DNA of 64,000 nucleotides from Candidatus Firestoneibacteriota bacterium (lineage in GTDB: Bacteria > Oederibacteriota > D2-FULL-39-29). Location: the NCBI GenBank assembly GCA_903928075.1, contig CAIYPD010000052.1, forward strand, positions 34,494 through 98,493, given 5' to 3'. The position numbers and the translations under genes are program-made. Within the stretch, counting starts at the first letter, position 1; each line of letters opens with the position of its first letter. Positions 7,581 to 16,335 of this stretch are shown piece after piece. The notes under the pieces were generated by a model. The model was not told the DNA's origin and searched no databases. It saw nothing but the letters and a program-made list of their open reading frames with translations.

Positions 7581-8731
7581 TTGAACTCCAGTTCAATAAA
7601 ATTATCCGGCCCGTAAACCCCGAACTTGTTCCTTACGGTTGCGGTCAGTTTATTTCTGCCTTTATGAAGCAGCCAGGTGAATTTCTCGCTGCTCTTCTGC
7701 CATTCCTTGCCATCGTCCATTTTAATAACAAAGGTGTCGAAGTTAGGGGTCTCGGTGGTAAAACTGACTTCAAGTTTATCTTTGTCCCCTGCGGCCACTT
7801 GCATTTTTGCTTCACCCAGAGTCCAGTATATATCCTGTATATCCCCGGGAATTTCTCTTTTGTGCCACTTAAAACCTTTTGTTCGCTCATCGTTTATCAT
7901 GAAATTGTCGCTGCCATAATCAACCTTATTATCCAGCAGCCGCATATCAGAGGTAAACAGAAGAAGCGCAAACTGCTCTGTTCTCTTTTCGTCAAAACCA
8001 AAATACCCCGCCGCGCCCGGTCTCTTTGCGGGCAAATCGGAATAATTGTATTTTTTATTTTCCTTCCCGGCATAAATAACTATATCTTTCCCCTTATTTC
8101 TGAAATATTCTTCCCTTGCTTCGTTGGCACTGAGATAAACCCCTGGATTGCCGGCTTTTGCCAGCCTGTAATTATGCGTGGGGTCCATAACTATCCATTT
8201 CCTATATTGATTGGACCACATCTCGACATTCGTGTGCTCTGTGAGGCCCGGCTCTATGGCTTTCATCCCGAAGACCCTAGCCACCCAGCCCAGACTGTAG
8301 GCGCAGGAATTAAAAACAGCGCCATATTGAATACAAAAAGCGCTTCCGCCGTCTTCGACCATTTTTAATATTTCCAAAGCATTTGAGGTAGCCTTTGTGG
8401 GCTGATCAAATTTTTTAAAATAATGAAACACCCAGTCTTCCAGCAGGCACATCCGTTCGTATTCCGTTTTCCCGCTTTTAATTACTTCCTCTAGTTTATA
8501 TTTAGTCCTGAGCTCTTTTAATTTCGGGTTATCAAAACTTTCATATTTGAAACGCTTTGAGAATTTACTTTTGATAAGATCCGGATTTTGTATGCTCAAA
8601 ATTTCAATAGTACCTCCGGTTATGGCTGCTTTCTCCCCTTTCTTGAGTCCGGCAATATCCTTGCTTTCCGCAAATCCTGGTGCGCAAGCCAATAGTAAAA
8701 AGCATCCCGGCATTAAAAGTTTTCTTAACAT
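7577..8731 (-). CDS. Secreted transglutaminase-like protein
   Basis: A 384-residue paralogue of the next gene with a signal peptide (MLRKLLMPGCFLLLACAPGFAES; the Cys at residue 16 makes a lipoprotein possible). The triad is Cys in GGSAFCIQYG, His in LTEHTNVEMW and Asp in WIVMDPTHN (about 130-200). The C-terminal 90 residues form an Ig-like domain (WLLHKGRNKLTATVRNKFG). Start ATG 8731 has GGCAGGAGT directly upstream. The GTGA overlap with the downstream paralogue implies translational coupling and a tandem duplication. Family members cleave or cross-link peptides or act as amidases; here they may handle peptide- or amide-linked parts of the target polymer, which is inference. Confidence 0.82.
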   Translation of the reverse strand: MLRKLLMPGCFLLLACAPGFAESKDIAGLKKGEKAAITGGTIEILSIQNPDLIKSKFSKRFKYESFDNPKLKELRTKYKLEEVIKSGKTEYERMCLLEDWVFHYFKKFDQPTKATSNALEILKMVEDGGSAFCIQYGAVFNSCAYSLGWVARVFGMKAIEPGLTEHTNVEMWSNQYRKWIVMDPTHNYRLAKAGNPGVYLSANEAREEYFRNKGKDIVIYAGKENKKYNYSDLPAKRPGAAGYFGFDEKRTEQFALLLFTSDMRLLDNKVDYGSDNFMINDERTKGFKWHKREIPGDIQDIYWTLGEAKMQVAAGDKDKLEVSFTTETPNFDTFVIKMDDGKEWQKSSEKFTWLLHKGRNKLTATVRNKFGVYGPDNFIELEFK

Positions 8732-8821
8732 ACTCCTGCCTCACTGCATAAAAAACGGATTTTTCGATTATTGTAGCTTATACTGCCGGTTATTTCAGTA
8801 AAAAACTCAAGTGAGAGCCTT

Positions 8822-9817
8822 TTACTTAAAAACCCCGAATTCCTGCGCGGCTTTTACCATCGCAAGATAGTTTTCAGGTGGAACAGAATCTATTATTGAG
8901 TGACTTGAACAAACCACATAGCTTCCGTCTTTGGCCAAACGCTCAATATGATCCCTAACGCTTTCACGAACCTCGGCCGGCGTGCCGAAAGACAAGACCC
9001 CCGCCACATCAATGTTTCCGACCAGCGTAAGTTTATTTCCGTATTTAACTCTTATCGCGTAGATATCATTTGCTACGGGCTGTATGGGATGCACGGCATT
9101 GACTCCCCATTCAAGCATATAAGGCAAAATAGGCGCCTGTACTCCGCAGCAATGAAATATTATAGGCCGGCCGGTCGCCTGCGCCGTATTGATAAGCAGC
9201 TTTGTTTTCGGAACCCAGAACTCGTTCATACTCTCGGGGCTTATAAGCGGTCCGGCGGTTGAGCCTATATCATCGCCGATATAGTAAAAATGGTAGGGCA
9301 GGTCTTTTATCGCTTCAATAAGCCTCATATGATAATCGAGGAAAAGATCCATGAGCCGTTTTACCAAAGCGGGATCATCATATAAAAGATACATAAAGGA
9401 TTGAATCGGCACGGGACCTAAGGCCATATAGGTCAAAGTCATTATTCCGCTTAATCTCGCGCATACCCCCATCTCCGTCCCTTTGACGGCTTTCAGGTAG
9501 GCCTCAAGTTTTTCCCGGGCCACCGCCGGGTCCGGAGGAATAACTTTATCCAGATCTTTCCCGCTTAAAATACTCCCTTCTTCCAGGCTCCAGGTAAGAC
9601 TACAAACAATCGAATCTTGTCCGACCGCCCGGGCTACTTTGACTGCGTCCGCCGGAGGCACGGACCAGGTTGTTTCGCGGGGCCCGCCTTGAGGGCGCTT
9701 AAGTATATACTTCAAAGACCGGTCGTCAACCAGAACATCCCAGTTGGGAACACGGTCGCCCTTTTTGTGATTTAAAGCCGCCAGCAGCCGGCTTATTTTC
9801 GGTTCCGTATATCCCAT
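8822..9817 (-). CDS. URO-D superfamily protein, MtaA/CmuA-like methyltransferase type
   Basis: A 331-residue soluble protein of the uroporphyrinogen decarboxylase superfamily. Within it lies the zinc signature of corrinoid-dependent methyltransferases: HCC in PIIFHCCGVQ (about 221) and a third Cys about 79 residues later in YVVCSSHS. This matches the spacing of the His-X-Cys...Cys ligands in MtbA/MtaA, so a methyl-transfer role is more plausible than haem synthesis. No corrinoid protein gene is nearby. Start ATG 9817 has GGAGATAAAAC upstream. It sits inside the glycan locus; URO-D-like genes often accompany glycosidases in Lentisphaerae-type genomes, possibly for O-methyl groups, which is inference. 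Confidence 0.8.
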   Translation of the reverse strand: MGYTEPKISRLLAALNHKKGDRVPNWDVLVDDRSLKYILKRPQGGPRETTWSVPPADAVKVARAVGQDSIVCSLTWSLEEGSILSGKDLDKVIPPDPAVAREKLEAYLKAVKGTEMGVCARLSGIMTLTYMALGPVPIQSFMYLLYDDPALVKRLMDLFLDYHMRLIEAIKDLPYHFYYIGDDIGSTAGPLISPESMNEFWVPKTKLLINTAQATGRPIIFHCCGVQAPILPYMLEWGVNAVHPIQPVANDIYAIRVKYGNKLTLVGNIDVAGVLSFGTPAEVRESVRDHIERLAKDGSYVVCSSHSIIDSVPPENYLAMVKAAQEFGVFK

Positions 9818-9858
9818 GTTTTATCTCCATTTTTTTTCAATTATTTTTAATATCCGGA

Positions 9859-12615
9859 CTATTTCCCTTCTAACTTCTTCTGCACTTCACCTGCCAGAAG
9901 ATAAAGAGACCTGCTGCGCTCTTCCCAGCCGGAACTCTGGAACCAGGCATGACCGGCCACACCTGTCTGCCACATCCAGTTCCACGGAGTATTATAACCG
10001 TAACAATTTACCTCAAGATTTGCCACTCCCCGCTGCACGCAAAGAGTGCGCTCATCCAGTATTTTCTCGCAACGCCCGGCCAGTTCACTGCCAAGTTTTA
10101 TGCGTAGGCCTCTATCGGTAAGAGCCTGTTCTATAAAGATACGCGCCTCACACTCCTGAACTCCTTCCCGGAGCTGTTCAAAGCGGGCCGTAACCAGCGC
10201 ACCCTCCTGTCCAGGCGCCAAAAGAGAATTACGCAGTCCCAGATTAAACCAGGAACTCTGGGGATACCGTTCATAAACTTTGCCAATCCTGTTTCCGCTC
10301 TTATCCTTTAGCGCTTCCCAGTAATCGCCTCCCAGCCGGCCAAAACCCCGCTGACCGCCAGAAATATTTATCTCCCCCATACTTCGCATCAGAGATCCGG
10401 GAACCTTACCCAGTTCTGGCGAGCGGATGTTTTGCGCGTGGATGACAGGATTTTTCCAGCCATAACTCCGTCCTTTTTCCGGTCCCTGGGAAAAAGCAAC
10501 ATCGTAGACCGAGGTCATGTAACCTATTTTAAAAGTGTTTAACACACTTGCAAAATAGCTTGTATTGAAAGCCGCCTGGTGTGCATGCGTGACCCAGGGA
10601 AGATCTCCGGTTACCTCTTTCCAAAAGAAAACCGCTTCCTTGGGAGGCTTGCTATCACACATCCAGCCCATTGTCATGGCTTTTTCCAGCCCGCGCTTTT
10701 TCATTCTGGCGCGAATTTCCGTAAAGAGAGCCTGCCAGACAGGCTTCATAGCAGGATTGTTATAATTTGGAACAAATACATTCTCTACTTTTTTAGTGAC
10801 GGGATTAAGAATAGAGACCGCCGGTTGGGCCACCCTGTTTGGATTTTTTTTGTTAATATCATTCATCAACCTGTCATCGCTTCCCTTGGGCTGAAGGTAA
10901 ACCTCCCAGGCAATAAAACAGACCAGCTTGGGTTTTCCAAGGTTTTTTTCTGCAACATCCAGGTATTTATCCATAACAGAAAAATCAAAATCATATTTAT
11001 TTTCGCCCTTTTTGATCCAGCGGACCATGGACTCTGAGTTGCCATAGTTGGTCTCGGCAATAAGAGGGATATAGAGCACCCCGCTGCCCGCTTCTCTTAT
11101 CAGGCTCATAGAACGCGCAATAAGGTTAAAATGCTTATCCGACCAGGCTTCCACGCCGTATTCCAACTGGAGGGTATCCGGAGACTGTATAAGTTCTATC
11201 CAGGTCTTAAAATCATCGGGGTTGGGCAGTTTCCAGTCCAACACCTCAAGTTTCACGGGGACCAAGACCGGTTTTTCCGAATCGGTCTTTATGGTAAGCG
11301 TACCCTCGTAAGAACCGGCCGAAGCATCTGCAGGTACATTTACCGTGATCCAGATAGGGACCACCGAACCTTCTTTGCTCCCGCTCTGCAGCTCCGTCTC
11401 CCGGGGGGGTATATCGTTGAGTACATTTAGTCCGGGCTTTATATTTTTTGATTTCTGTAATTCAAATGTTTCCTGGGTTATCCCGTATTCACCGGTTCCT
11501 TCTTTCCCGTACCGGATTCGCAGGGCAGTAACGGGAATAGTTCCGGCAGCACTTTTTAATTCCGTGACTGAGGCTTTAAGTCCTTTTATAATTTTAGTTG
11601 AACCCGCCACAACTTTGCCGGAAAAAATACCGTTTTTCACCCCCGTAAGAATTATGGGTCGTAGTATTTCACAGGGATCACAGAAGTCAGTAGTGTAATC
11701 CCCGCGTAAAACGCTGCCATTCCAGACCCGGAAACCCTGCGGGCGGGAAACACCGGATTCTATTTTTTCCTGGAGCGCGGTCGCAAGACGGATCTCGCGC
11801 AATTCACAGGTATTCCATTGCAGGTCATATACAAAATCCTCGCCCCCCGGACCGCCTCCGCTCTTCGTTTTTTTCTCGTCAACCGCCTTATTATAGGGAG
11901 CCCGGATGATCTCTACCGCCAGAACATTCAGCCCTTTTTTTAAAAGTTTACCCGGCAGTTCAAGATTAGTAAGAGCGCGGTTTTGCGATTGCAGCCGGGG
12001 AATATCCCCTCCTCCCGGTTTGGCGGCCCGGATCATTTTTCCGCCTGACATAACAAAACTGCCTTCCTCGGCAACCAGGTTACCTTTTGTATCGACAAAA
12101 GCCTCCGCTGGATAGGCTTCGGCTATTACCGGACTGGCGCCTGCCGGCAGCTGCGCGCGTTTTATCTCTTCGCCGTTAAGATAGACGATAATGCCTCCGT
12201 GATAGGATATATTCAGAACAAGATTTTTTACCCTGGAAGGCTCGCTAATATTAAATTTGCCGCGGAAAAAGGAGCGGGAAACAAAGGGAGTTTTGCAGCT
12301 CATAGAAACCGGGCCCTTTAGCCAGGATGCGTCATCAAAATCAGGACTTACCCAGTCTTTTGAAGGCGCGGCGCTTTCTTTATTCAACCAGTATTTATCA
12401 TAGGCTATGGGTTTTACGCCTGAAGAAAAACCTATCTCGGGAGGCTTAAGCACTGAGAACATTCTCCAGGAACTGTAAGTATCCAGGACAGCGGTTCCAA
12501 AGGCCTTTTCTTCGGCAAAAAGTCCGGAAAATGCTGAGCAGGAAAGGCAAAAGTAAAGGACTGCACAGAAATAGACTTTTAGCACCGGTTTACAGAATAC
12601 TTTTATTAACTTCAT
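9859..12615 (-). CDS. Secreted DUF4091-type glycoside-hydrolase-like protein (paralogue 2 of 4)
   Basis: 918 residues with a signal peptide (MKLIKVFCKPVLKVYFCAVLYF...LFAEE). Same architecture as paralogue 1: VLDTYSSWRMFSVLKPP opening, jelly roll with GGIIVYLNGEEIKR, linker with NGIFSGKVVAGST, barrel region with QSPDTLQLEYG and MDKYLDVAEKNLG, then a helical C-terminus (EGVQECEARIFIEQAL). The position corresponding to the barrel acidic motif reads CDSKPPK, so Asp is kept but no DE pair is present. Start ATG 12615 has ACGGGAGGCAAG upstream. It lies 26 nt downstream of the PHP gene and 41 nt upstream of the URO-D-like gene, consistent with one transcript. Probable role is degradation of an extracellular glycan; the substrate is unknown. 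Confidence 0.85.
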   Translation of the reverse strand: MKLIKVFCKPVLKVYFCAVLYFCLSCSAFSGLFAEEKAFGTAVLDTYSSWRMFSVLKPPEIGFSSGVKPIAYDKYWLNKESAAPSKDWVSPDFDDASWLKGPVSMSCKTPFVSRSFFRGKFNISEPSRVKNLVLNISYHGGIIVYLNGEEIKRAQLPAGASPVIAEAYPAEAFVDTKGNLVAEEGSFVMSGGKMIRAAKPGGGDIPRLQSQNRALTNLELPGKLLKKGLNVLAVEIIRAPYNKAVDEKKTKSGGGPGGEDFVYDLQWNTCELREIRLATALQEKIESGVSRPQGFRVWNGSVLRGDYTTDFCDPCEILRPIILTGVKNGIFSGKVVAGSTKIIKGLKASVTELKSAAGTIPVTALRIRYGKEGTGEYGITQETFELQKSKNIKPGLNVLNDIPPRETELQSGSKEGSVVPIWITVNVPADASAGSYEGTLTIKTDSEKPVLVPVKLEVLDWKLPNPDDFKTWIELIQSPDTLQLEYGVEAWSDKHFNLIARSMSLIREAGSGVLYIPLIAETNYGNSESMVRWIKKGENKYDFDFSVMDKYLDVAEKNLGKPKLVCFIAWEVYLQPKGSDDRLMNDINKKNPNRVAQPAVSILNPVTKKVENVFVPNYNNPAMKPVWQALFTEIRARMKKRGLEKAMTMGWMCDSKPPKEAVFFWKEVTGDLPWVTHAHQAAFNTSYFASVLNTFKIGYMTSVYDVAFSQGPEKGRSYGWKNPVIHAQNIRSPELGKVPGSLMRSMGEINISGGQRGFGRLGGDYWEALKDKSGNRIGKVYERYPQSSWFNLGLRNSLLAPGQEGALVTARFEQLREGVQECEARIFIEQALTDRGLRIKLGSELAGRCEKILDERTLCVQRGVANLEVNCYGYNTPWNWMWQTGVAGHAWFQSSGWEERSRSLYLLAGEVQKKLEGK

Positions 12616-12641
12616 TTTTCTTGCCTCCCGTAGATAATGTT

Positions 12642-13421
12642 TTAGTCTTTGACTTTTGCTTCCGGAATAATTGGTTTCAAGATAGAGTCGCCCCGCTGGA
12701 TCCTGTCATAAAGGGTCGGCATATTTCCTGTGGCTTTATGATAGTATTCCCGGTCGCGGCCTTCGGCGAGCATCCGCAGGGCTTCCTTTTCCATTTTTGC
12801 GGGTTCCTCATTTATCTTTTTAAGACGCTCCGGCATCCCGCAGCAGTCATATTCCCCCCTTTTGAGGATTGCTGCCAGTTCCGTTTCGTTTTTTGGGGTC
12901 GAATGGAGATAACTGTAAAACATCCCCACATTTAATACTCTGTGCCCGTCTGAGTTGCTTATCGGATGAGCATTTGCCAGCCGTAAAAGCTCTTTGATCT
13001 TGTCCTGATTGCTCACTGAAAAAGAGACTTCAATCGCATCCGGCGGATAGGTTTTCACATCTATACCTATTTCCTTCCTGTACCGGAAAGGATGGGCCAG
13101 TGCCAAAAAGCCGCCCCGTTCTTTTACCAGAGCGTAAAGTTCCGCATAATGCAGACCGGTTTTCTCCAAAGCAGGCTCATAAAAACCGATGACAAGGAAC
13201 TCTTCCTTCTCGACAGTATTCACCTCAATACCCTGAAAAACGCGAAACGGGGCAAATTTACTATTTAATTCCCGCACCCGCTCACCCGGAATATATTTAT
13301 CGTGATCGGTAAAAACAAGTCCGTTCAGGCCGTAGCCAATGGCAGCGCGAATCATAGCCTCTTCGCCGTCCACCGCGCAGGCAGAGCGTTCTTTTGAATG
13401 AACATGACAATCAATCTTCAT
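12642..13421 (-). CDS. PHP-domain metal-dependent phosphoesterase-like protein
   Basis: A 259-residue cytoplasmic protein with the PHP motifs in order: DCHVHS at residues 4-9, FTDHD near 37, GIEVN near 65, LALAHPFR near 105 and SNSDGH near 155. These His/Asp/Glu residues bind the metal cluster in PHP enzymes such as histidinol phosphatase and phosphoesterases. The C-terminus (about 200-259) is a charged helical tail. Start ATG 13421 has AAAGGGG upstream. Embedded between DUF4091 genes, it may dephosphorylate a sugar phosphate or nucleotide produced from the locus, but the substrate cannot be read from the sequence. A second PHP protein is at 25961-26842. Confidence 0.85.
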   Translation of the reverse strand: MKIDCHVHSKERSACAVDGEEAMIRAAIGYGLNGLVFTDHDKYIPGERVRELNSKFAPFRVFQGIEVNTVEKEEFLVIGFYEPALEKTGLHYAELYALVKERGGFLALAHPFRYRKEIGIDVKTYPPDAIEVSFSVSNQDKIKELLRLANAHPISNSDGHRVLNVGMFYSYLHSTPKNETELAAILKRGEYDCCGMPERLKKINEEPAKMEKEALRMLAEGRDREYYHKATGNMPTLYDRIQRGDSILKPIIPEAKVKD

Positions 13422-13543
13422 AAGAATAACCCCTTTAAATCAATATTTTCGCAGCAAGAAAATAGAGAACACAACGACAAGACCTGAGAAATAACATTAC
13501 ACCAATGTATTTTTTACTAACCTTGTACTTTGTACCTGTTTTT

Positions 13544-16300
13544 CTATTTATTTTTGGCTGTTACGTTTATTACTTCGCCGGCCAGTTTAAATAGTGTTTC
13601 GGTTCGTGTTTCCCAGCCGGAGCTGATAAACCAGTTGTGTGAAGCAATAGATGCCTGTCTCGAATAAGACGGTTCAAAACCCATATGATTGGTCAACTGA
13701 CTGTAGGCAATGTCAATATCCTGCATCCTTTCAGCAAGCGCCTTTTCACACCGTTCTTTCAGGTCCTTCCCCAGAATGGCAGCTTTTGCCTTGTCAGAGA
13801 GGACGCGTTCAATTGCTATACGGGCCTCACACTCCTGTACCCCTTCCAGAAAATTCAGATAGTGGTGATTTGCAGAAGGACCCGTTGGTCCCGGGGCGAG
13901 CAGGGAGCAATAGATATCCAGATTTCGCCAGTTACTTTGAGGATAGCGGTTATATATTCTTCCCTTGCGTTCACCTTTGGCGTCTCTTAAAACATTCCAG
14001 AACTCTCCGCCCAAACGGCCGACACCTCTTTGATTGCCGGTTATGGCCAGCTCTGCGTAGGAACGCCAGGCGCTTGTAGTATATTTGTCAAATTCTCCCA
14101 GACGGGTAAAGCGGGCCATAATATTTGGATTTTCTGATTTCCAACCCATCAGGCTTATTTCTTGATTATCTCTTGCCAGACTTAGCGCCCAGACTTTGGT
14201 CTGATAGGCAATGTTTGTTAAATTATAGGCCATCGGCCCGCCGCCAAAATGCGCGTGCACCACCCACGGGACACCCGGGAGAATTCCGGCCCAAAAAGCC
14301 ACTTCAGGCTTTGTCGGCCAGGCGTCATTCATCATCCCCAGCGCCATGGCCTTTTCAAGACCCCGTTTTTTCATACGCAAGCTTAGCTGCTCCGCAAGAG
14401 GCTGCCAAAGAGCGTTACTTAAAGGCTCGGTATATTTGGGGAGCTCGCTACTTACGCTTTTACCCGCTTGCAGCATTGTTACTACCGGACCTTTTCCTAA
14501 AACAACATTATTTTTTTTCATTGTTTCCAGCATAACATCCTGCTCGCTTTTAACGGTCGCCGCAGACTGATGCCCTTCCTGTATCATGTAAATATCCCAA
14601 ACGAAAAATATTACCATCTTGGGTTTGCCCATATTTGCTTCGGCTAAATCCAGGTATTTATCCATGACCGAGAAATCATACTCGAACTTGTTCTCACCAT
14701 TTTTTATCCATCTTACCATAGTCTCGCCGTGGCCGTAATTGGTCTCGGCAATGAGCGGAACATAGAGTATCCGGCTGCCGGATTCCCCTATAAGCTTCAG
14801 AGCTTTCGCCACGAGTTCCCAGTGCTTTTCGGACCAGAGCGGTACATTATATTCCAGTGCAAGAGTATCCGGCGATTGTATAATTTCCACAAAGGTCCTG
14901 AAATTATCAGAATCCGGCAGAATCCAATCGGCAACCTTTAGTTCCAAAGGCACAGTAACCGGGCCTTCCCCTTTCAGCTGAATATTTATTGCTCCCGAAT
15001 AAGAACCTGCGGCGGCGTCTTTTGGCACTTTAATTGTTATAAAAATAGGAAGAACCGCGCCCGGAACCGGCGGGACAGGAATTACCGGTGTAAATCTTAG
15101 CGCCTTATTATTACTTACCGGCACCTTCTCCAAAATATCTTCGGAGATACAGCCCAAAAGATTGGCTTCCGCGGGATACGGCGATAAAAACGGAGAAGCG
15201 CTATAAGGTACAATAAGAAAATCCTGGCCCCAGGGATAGCCAAAGCGGATTCTAACCTGTGCTGACGGAATAACTCCGGCCGGGCCCTTAAGGTCGGAAA
15301 CCCTAACTTTAATTCCGGAAAGAGGCCCGGTGGATCCGAGCACAACTTTTCCGGAAAAACTGCCGTTTCTTGTCCCCGTTATTTCAACAGGATAGAGTTT
15401 TTCATTTTTGTCCCCAAAATCCATATCATAGTCATTGGCTAACAGGTTATTATTCCAGACCTGTAGTCCTTCGGGCCGGGTGACATTTGGAATCAAACCT
15501 TCAGTGCTTCCGGCAACTACCTCCAGCCGTTCAAGATAGCAGGTATTCCAGCTTAAATTCCAAAAATTCTTTTTCGGATCTTTTTTTTCATCAACAACCT
15601 TATCGTAAGGCGCACGGATAAGTTCACACTCAATAAGATTTACTCCTTTTACCAGAAATTTAGCCGGGACCACAACCCCGTCCAGAACACGCCTGCGCAA
15701 AAGTTTTTTGGGATCCTGCGGTTTCAAAGAACCCTCTTTTTCGGCCAAAAGGAGGGCACCGTTACCGGCTAAAAAAGCTTCGGCCGGATAGGCCTCGGCC
15801 AGGTCTTCACCTTTTATTATATTTGCCCGCGCCACTTCCTGTCCGTTTATATATATTATTGCCCCGCCCTGAAAACTTGCGTTTATTTTTAAAGTTTTTA
15901 TTTTGGCAGGCTCGGTGACGGTAAACTTCCCCCGAAAACAGGCCCGCGCAAGATACGAGGTATAACTCGCCATATATATAGAACCCCTGAGCCATTTATG
16001 ATCATCAAAGCCCGGTTTGGTCCAGTCTGAAGCAGGCGCCGGAGTTTCCCGATCCAGCCAGCTTTGATTTAAAAGCAGAGGTTTTATCTCTTTTCCGTCT
16101 TGAATTACAGGCGCCTTAAAAACATTATAGATTCTCCAGGAACTGTAACTGTCGAGGACCTTGACCTCTTCGGCTGAAACAGCAGAACAGAATATTGCCA
16201 TTGAAAATAACGGAAGCAAGACAAAAAGGAAGAAAACCCTTAACAATTTATTTGTTCTTACACCTTCTCTTTGGCCGACGAATCCTTCTTTTCTTTTCAT
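13544..16300 (-). CDS. Secreted DUF4091-type glycoside-hydrolase-like protein (paralogue 3 of 4)
   Basis: 918 residues. The start was moved from GTG 16306 to ATG 16300, which has AAAGGAG 5 nt upstream. The N-terminus is basic (MKRKEGFVGQREGVRTNK) followed by a long hydrophobic signal segment. Then come VLDSYSSWRIYNVFKAP, a jelly roll with GGAIIYINGQEVAR, a linker (NGSFSGKVVLGST) and a barrel region (QSPDTLALEYNVPLWSEKH, MDKYLDLAEANMG). MMNDAWPTKPEV stands where DUF4091 relatives usually carry DE-P. The C-terminus is helical. It follows paralogue 4 by 35 nt, and the two are very alike by eye, pointing to a tandem duplication. Likely an extracellular glycan-active protein, with catalysis unproven. 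Confidence 0.85.
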   Translation of the reverse strand: MKRKEGFVGQREGVRTNKLLRVFFLFVLLPLFSMAIFCSAVSAEEVKVLDSYSSWRIYNVFKAPVIQDGKEIKPLLLNQSWLDRETPAPASDWTKPGFDDHKWLRGSIYMASYTSYLARACFRGKFTVTEPAKIKTLKINASFQGGAIIYINGQEVARANIIKGEDLAEAYPAEAFLAGNGALLLAEKEGSLKPQDPKKLLRRRVLDGVVVPAKFLVKGVNLIECELIRAPYDKVVDEKKDPKKNFWNLSWNTCYLERLEVVAGSTEGLIPNVTRPEGLQVWNNNLLANDYDMDFGDKNEKLYPVEITGTRNGSFSGKVVLGSTGPLSGIKVRVSDLKGPAGVIPSAQVRIRFGYPWGQDFLIVPYSASPFLSPYPAEANLLGCISEDILEKVPVSNNKALRFTPVIPVPPVPGAVLPIFITIKVPKDAAAGSYSGAINIQLKGEGPVTVPLELKVADWILPDSDNFRTFVEIIQSPDTLALEYNVPLWSEKHWELVAKALKLIGESGSRILYVPLIAETNYGHGETMVRWIKNGENKFEYDFSVMDKYLDLAEANMGKPKMVIFFVWDIYMIQEGHQSAATVKSEQDVMLETMKKNNVVLGKGPVVTMLQAGKSVSSELPKYTEPLSNALWQPLAEQLSLRMKKRGLEKAMALGMMNDAWPTKPEVAFWAGILPGVPWVVHAHFGGGPMAYNLTNIAYQTKVWALSLARDNQEISLMGWKSENPNIMARFTRLGEFDKYTTSAWRSYAELAITGNQRGVGRLGGEFWNVLRDAKGERKGRIYNRYPQSNWRNLDIYCSLLAPGPTGPSANHHYLNFLEGVQECEARIAIERVLSDKAKAAILGKDLKERCEKALAERMQDIDIAYSQLTNHMGFEPSYSRQASIASHNWFISSGWETRTETLFKLAGEVINVTAKNK

Positions 16301-16335
16301 TCCCACTCCTTTGATAAATATTCGAAAACATTTTT

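Noticed and set aside
7664-8368. 234-aa plus-strand ORF opposite the transglutaminase-like gene
   Set aside because: Antisense to a gene with an intact catalytic triad; composition is that of a shadow frame and no motif was found.
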